NCBI GenBank assembly: GCA_030064795.1 | Contig: JASJEI010000297.1 | Span: 1 to 28,626 of the forward strand | Origin: Pleurocapsa sp. MO_226.B13 | Lineage (GTDB): Bacteria; Cyanobacteriota; Cyanobacteriia; Cyanobacteriales; Xenococcaceae | Direction: 5' to 3' | DNA length: 28,626 nt | Part shown: in pieces, positions 25,902 through 28,626 of the stretch | Position numbering within the stretch: the stretch's first letter is position 1 | How the letters are laid out: each line of letters opens with the position of its first letter | Translations under genes and position numbers: made by a program | The notes under the pieces: generated by a model | What the model saw: the letters and a program-made list of their open reading frames with translations, nothing else | What the model was told of the DNA's origin: nothing | Databases searched by the model: none

Positions 25902-27059
25902 ATGCCTGTCAAAAATTTTCTCACACAAGAGCAGAGAGTAAATTTACAAAAAGCTTTAAAAGAAAGTGAAGACAGTCATTTTCGACAAAGAGTCTTAATG
26001 TTATTACTGATGAATGACGGTAAAACTTATGCAGAAATTACTGATTTTTTAGGATGTGCTTATCGCAGCGTAGCTAAGGCGCGCTGTCATGGAGACCCAG
26101 ACAATTTAGAGAGTTTAAAAGACCAAAGAAAAAAAGGTTCTAAGAGAAAAGTAACCCCACAATATATCGAATTATTAATGGAGACAATCGAAAAAGAACC
26201 AGTAGATGAAGGTTATGAATTTGGCAGATGGACAACAGCCAGATTAGCAAAACATTTAGAAAAAGGAACAGGAATTAAATTAAGTGGAGAACAAGTTAGT
26301 CGGATATTAAAAGAAAAAAAGTACGCTTACCACTGGGGAAAATACAGCCTAGAAGATAAACAAAACAAGAAAAAAAGAGAAGCATTTAAAGAAAAATTGT
26401 CAGGCTATATTGAAGCGAGTAAAAAAGAGCCAAACAGAATACAGGTATGGTTTTGGGACGGGGCTTACAAGGTGCGGAATTCGATTCCGCACACAGCCCC
26501 TCACGAATCAGGATTTAGCATGAGAGTAATTAGAAGAAAAAGTTGGCGCAAAAAAGGTCAGAAGAAAAAAGTAACGGGACAAAGAAGAAAGGGACGAGTA
26601 AATGTGATGGGAGGGTTGAGATATAACGACAAAAAAAGAATTTGCTATTTTATTGAAAAAGGAGAAAGTGAGACATTTTATAACAAGATACATCGTTGGA
26701 ACGAAGCAGTCAAAAAAGAGTGGATAGACCAAGGGAATCCCGAATCAGATTTTCCTAAAAATGGACCGAGAATCATTGTAATTTTGGACAATGCTTCTTT
26801 TCATAAAAAGCCAGAAATAATAGATAGGATAGAATCGAATTTACCCAATATTCTTTTAGAATATTTACCAGAATACAGTCCTGATTATAACTTGATTGAG
26901 TTAGTATGGCCCTCAACCAAAGAATATGTAGCACATCGATTATTTAAATCAGTTGAAGAGCTAGAAAAAACCTTAGATCGGCTTTTAAATCAAGGGGGAT
27001 TACATATTAAATGGAAAAGAAAGATCAAGAATAAAGGCAATAATGTTATTGCAAGTTAA
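25902..27059 (+). CDS. IS630-family transposase with in-frame palindromic insertion
   Basis: The 385-residue protein has an N-terminal helix-turn-helix (YAEITDFLGCAYRSVAKA), a basic linker and a DDE catalytic domain. Catalytic residues by motif: D186 (WFWD), D296 (VILDNASFH) and E333 (YSPDYNLIE). The family reads WFWDESGFS in one block. Here 15 residues (187-201, GAYKVRNSIPHTAPH) split D186 from ESGFS because of a 45-bp hairpin insertion, yet the frame stays open. Activity is uncertain. The start is ATG at 25902; purine-rich AGAAGGA lies about 8 bases upstream. Confidence 0.92.
   Translation: MPVKNFLTQEQRVNLQKALKESEDSHFRQRVLMLLLMNDGKTYAEITDFLGCAYRSVAKARCHGDPDNLESLKDQRKKGSKRKVTPQYIELLMETIEKEPVDEGYEFGRWTTARLAKHLEKGTGIKLSGEQVSRILKEKKYAYHWGKYSLEDKQNKKKREAFKEKLSGYIEASKKEPNRIQVWFWDGAYKVRNSIPHTAPHESGFSMRVIRRKSWRKKGQKKKVTGQRRKGRVNVMGGLRYNDKKRICYFIEKGESETFYNKIHRWNEAVKKEWIDQGNPESDFPKNGPRIIVILDNASFHKKPEIIDRIESNLPNILLEYLPEYSPDYNLIELVWPSTKEYVAHRLFKSVEELEKTLDRLLNQGGLHIKWKRKIKNKGNNVIAS
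26458..26505 (+). repeat. 45-bp palindromic insert with ACG duplication inside the transposase gene
   Basis: ACG at 26458-26460 and 26503-26505 flank a 42-bp insert. It folds through GGGGCT (26460-26465)/AGCCCC (26495-26500) and a perfect GTGCGGAAT (26472-26480)/ATTCCGCAC (26484-26492) with loop TCG. Removing 45 bp restores the canonical family sequence WFWD-ESGFS exactly. Confidence 0.8.
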
Positions 27060-27072
27060 ATGTGGATTAGCT

Positions 27073-28034
27073 TAGTAATAGACAAGAGAGTTAGGACGTA
27101 GCATCTTGGAGAACTAATTCCATGGCAGTTCTCAAGTTTTCAGCATTTGGTAGGAGATGGCGAATACGACTTTTGAGCCATGCCCAACATTTTTCAATTC
27201 GATTTAAATCTGGCGAATAAGGTGGCAAATAAAGTAAATGACAACCTACTGACTCAATTAAATCTTGAATGCGACCACCTTTGTTAAAAGTAGCATTGTC
27301 CATAATCACTACTTGTCCAGGTTGTAGTGCGGGAATTAAACATCTTAAGAGCCATGTTTCAAAAACAGTTCGATTACAACTACCATCTACTGTAAAAGAG
27401 GCAAATAATTGCTTTTGACAGTAAGCAGCAATCATATTAATCCTTCCTGTTCTTTTTCCTGACTTGAGTGCTTCAAATTTTTGACCTCTTTTACTCCATC
27501 CATATTCATAATCACTACGACTGTCCATTCCCGATTCATCTACATAAACTCTGTTTGACTGTTTGAAGGTAGCCAAGAGTGTGTTGAATTCCTTTCTAGC
27601 TTTTTCATTTCTTTCTTCATACCCATAATCTTTTTTTTTCGTGTGAAACCGATTTTCTTCAGTCCTCTAGAAATTGTTCTCGGACTGATGGGTTCTCCCC
27701 ACAACGATCGCCATTTGAGCTTGAGTGCGATCGCCATGTTGGTTAACAAATTTCTCAAATGCTTGCCAATCAGTTATTTTGGCTCCCGTTCGGTGAGGGC
27801 GATTTGAGCGCGAACGATAATCTCCTGTTTCTTCTCTTCGCTTGAGCCACAAGTCAACTGTGTTACGACAAAGCATGAAATATTTCTGCGACTTCGCTTT
27901 TTTTCCAGCCATCTAACTCGATCGCTCTTTATCACTTTTTGACGAAAGTCGTAACTATAAGCTCTTGCCATCTCTTTTGTTTTACTCTATTTCTTTTATC
28001 TTACTGCTTGTCCTAATACTTATGGCGATTACTA
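27073..28034 (-). mobile_element. Second IS630-family element, about 962 bp, decayed
   Basis: The ends match as inverted repeats: TAGTAAT then GTTAGGAC from 27073, and TAGTAAT then ATTAGGAC read inward from 28034, with about 17 of the first 25 positions equal. TA lies at both limits; the left TA (27073-27074) is also the right TA of the first IS630. Its transposase, on the minus strand, is frameshifted. Confidence 0.8.
27091..27971 (-). pseudogene. Frameshifted IS630 transposase
   Basis: The product is spread over several frames: MARAYSYDFRQKVIKS, then AIELDGWKKSEVAEIF, then CRNTVDLWLKRREETG to HGDRTQAQMA, then ISPRTISRGLKKIGFTRKKK, then DYGYEERNEKARKEFN. The last runs in frame with a good DDE part: VYVDESGMD, VVIMDNATFNKGG and YSPDLNRIEKCWAW. 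At least three shifts are needed. One falls at an A9 run (27631-27639 on the coding strand), a slippery site used for programmed shifting in some IS, but the others look like decay. The stop lies inside the left terminal repeat. Confidence 0.85.
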
Positions 28035-28035
28035 T

Positions 28036-28230
28036 ACATCTGTAAAGCAAAATATAACCTTCAAACAAGCTTTAGACTCAATCCTCCAAGATTGGGTCAA
28101 ATTAAACCGAGAGGAAGAGTTAGAGGTTATCGACCAAGAAGAGAAATTAGAGGCGATTACGGCTAAATTAGAGCAGGTAGATGGTCTTATTGTTGAAGTG
28201 CTAGAGAAACTGAAGAATTGTAGACTATAA
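28036..28230 (+). pseudogene. 3' remnant of an unidentified gene cut by IS630
   Basis: Sixty-four codons are open from the IS630 boundary to TAA at 28228-28230. They encode a charged, probably coiled-coil tail (FKQALDSILQDWVKLNREEE, then EKLEAITAKLEQVDGLIVE). No start codon with a ribosome site is seen; the frame simply runs out of the IS end. I do not recognise the family. Confidence 0.5.
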
Positions 28231-28266
28231 GCTAGTATTCAGAGTAAGTAGTGTAGCTGCTTGTTT

Positions 28267-28298
28267 AGCGGGTTCGTGGTAAAATGCAGCCCGCTTTT
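28267..28298 (+). terminator. Probable Rho-independent terminator
   Basis: AGCGGG (28267-28272) pairs with CCCGCT (28290-28295), followed by TTTT, 37 bp after the remnant gene's stop. An alternative hairpin, GCAGCC (28286-28291)/GGCTGC (28299-28304), overlaps it. Confidence 0.45.
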
Positions 28299-28353
28299 GG
28301 CTGCGCTCAAAGCTTTTACTAGTTTTGTACTAATTTAATAGCTTGTTTTCTGA

Positions 28354-28398
28354 TTGGGGGGATTAGTCGGGTGTTACTAGCTATTCCCCCCAAGTTTT
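28354..28398 (+). terminator. Strong G/C-run hairpin with T-tract
   Basis: TTGGGGGGA (28354-28362) and TCCCCCCAA (28385-28393) form a perfect 9-bp stem with a 22-nt loop, followed by GTTTTT. It looks like a terminator for plus-strand transcription. No gene is seen from 28231 to 28490. Confidence 0.5.
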
Positions 28399-28490
28399 TA
28401 TTTAAGCGTTTAAATAATTGGGGTATTTATGTACCCGTTGCGCTCGTGTTTACCCCTGCTCTATAGTCAGAAGTGAGCAAGTTTTGAGTA

Positions 28491-28521
28491 AAATGCTGTA
28501 ATTGTGGTAACTCGTTCGAGG
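28491..28521 (+). repeat. Inverted partial copy of the adjacent tRNA-Ser
   Basis: AAATGCTGTAA-ttgt-GGTAACTCG and then TTCGAGG on the plus strand repeat the anticodon-arm, variable-arm and T-arm sequence of the minus-strand tRNA (28576-28606). They differ only in a short block (ttgt versus cgg). The two copies are oriented head to head, about 54 bp apart. Confidence 0.75.
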
Positions 28522-28555
28522 TTAGAAGCCTTAAGGCTCAAGCGTTAGCGCAGAG

Positions 28556-28626
28556 CGGAGAGAGAGGGATTCGAACCCTCGAACGAGTTACCCCGTTACA
28601 GCATTTCCAGTGCTGCGCCTTCGACC
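28556..28626 (-). tRNA. tRNA-Ser (anticodon GGA), cut by window end
   Basis: On the minus strand: the D-arm remainder GGTCGAAGGCGCAGC, an anticodon loop CTGGAAA giving anticodon GGA (serine), a long variable arm (ACGGGGTAACTCGTTC) typical of tRNA-Ser, T-arm GAGGG-TTCGAAT-CCCTC and acceptor TCTCTCC with discriminator G at 28556. CCA is not encoded. The first roughly 18 bases lie beyond the window. Confidence 0.93.

Larger units (their letters stand above)
25841..27074 (+). mobile_element. IS630-family insertion sequence, 1234 bp
   Basis: Terminal inverted repeats fit TAAGCT-N6-CAT-N5-TTGCA. The left end is TAAGCT GGGCAA CATCGA TA TTGCA from 25841; the right end, read inward from 27074, is TAAGCT AATCCA CATTTA AC TTGCA. 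TA at both limits is the expected IS630 target duplication. It contains one transposase gene and truncates the second haemagglutinin copy. Confidence 0.85.

Noticed and set aside
27540..27971. Separate small genes of 65, 81 and 72 codons
   Set aside because: Each matches a successive part of one IS630 transposase; they are pieces of a frameshifted gene.
28491..28556. Attachment-site pair of an integrative element at tRNA-Ser
   Set aside because: An att duplication would be in direct orientation and no integrase is present in the window; the copy is inverted.

Overview
The window is cyanobacterial chromosome. The palindrome GCGATCGC and shorter GATCGC forms are scattered throughout, and the gene content is typical of filamentous or pleurocapsalean cyanobacteria: a CHASE2 kinase, DUF928, CHAT-TPR, a filamentous-haemagglutinin-type secreted protein, a Nif11 leader peptide, and IS630 and ISAs1 transposases. 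The sequence does not fix the species.

Layout. (a) 98-204: a small nested inverted-repeat element. (b) 354-5061, minus strand: a tight operon of an NB-ARC STAND ATPase, a zinc-ribbon Ser/Thr kinase with a CHASE2 sensor, and an exported DUF928 protein. (c) 5062-5628: a divergent regulatory gap with five copies of an AGTTAAGTT-like motif. It leads into a soluble PAS histidine kinase and a receiver-AraC response regulator (5629-7589). (d) 7590-9343: the most mobile part. An IsrB (HNH-less IscB) with its upstream omega/HEARO RNA and a hairpin right end lies at the 3' end of a Nif11-type leader peptide gene on the other strand. That gene is also split by a 91-bp TA-flanked MITE. (e) 9734-11383, minus: a TolC-like outer-membrane efflux protein. 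(f) 11821-19331, plus: a co-directional cluster of a Cache-HAMP sensor without an output domain, a large permease fusion, a 45-residue membrane peptide too short for most gene callers, a MinD/ParA-like ATPase with an R for K change in its P-loop, an HExxH metalloprotease-like protein, and a tandem cyclic-nucleotide-binding protein. (g) 19336-25855: an ISAs1 remnant, then a CHAT-TPR protein and a haemagglutinin-like exoprotein (minus strand), then the 3' fragment of a second exoprotein copy. (h) 25841-28034: two abutting IS630 elements. (i) 28036-28626: a truncated gene tail, two hairpins, and a partial tRNA-Ser(GGA) preceded by an inverted partial copy of itself.

How the genes may work together. 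Region b plus the CHAT and haemagglutinin pair resembles the sensor and surface-protein sets that cyanobacteria combine (CHASE2, DUF928, CHAT, two-partner secretion exoprotein). Region c is a self-contained two-component system whose AraC-type regulator could bind the repeats upstream. The best candidate for an undescribed system is region f: a periplasmic sensor, a permease-like membrane protein, an ATPase, a putative protease and a cyclic-nucleotide receptor, with tight spacing among the last three. The best-supported unusual observations are the IsrB/omega-RNA element inside a peptide gene, the MITE whose end matches the IS630 copy in the same window, and a 45-bp palindromic insertion that keeps the frame of that IS630 transposase right after its first catalytic aspartate.
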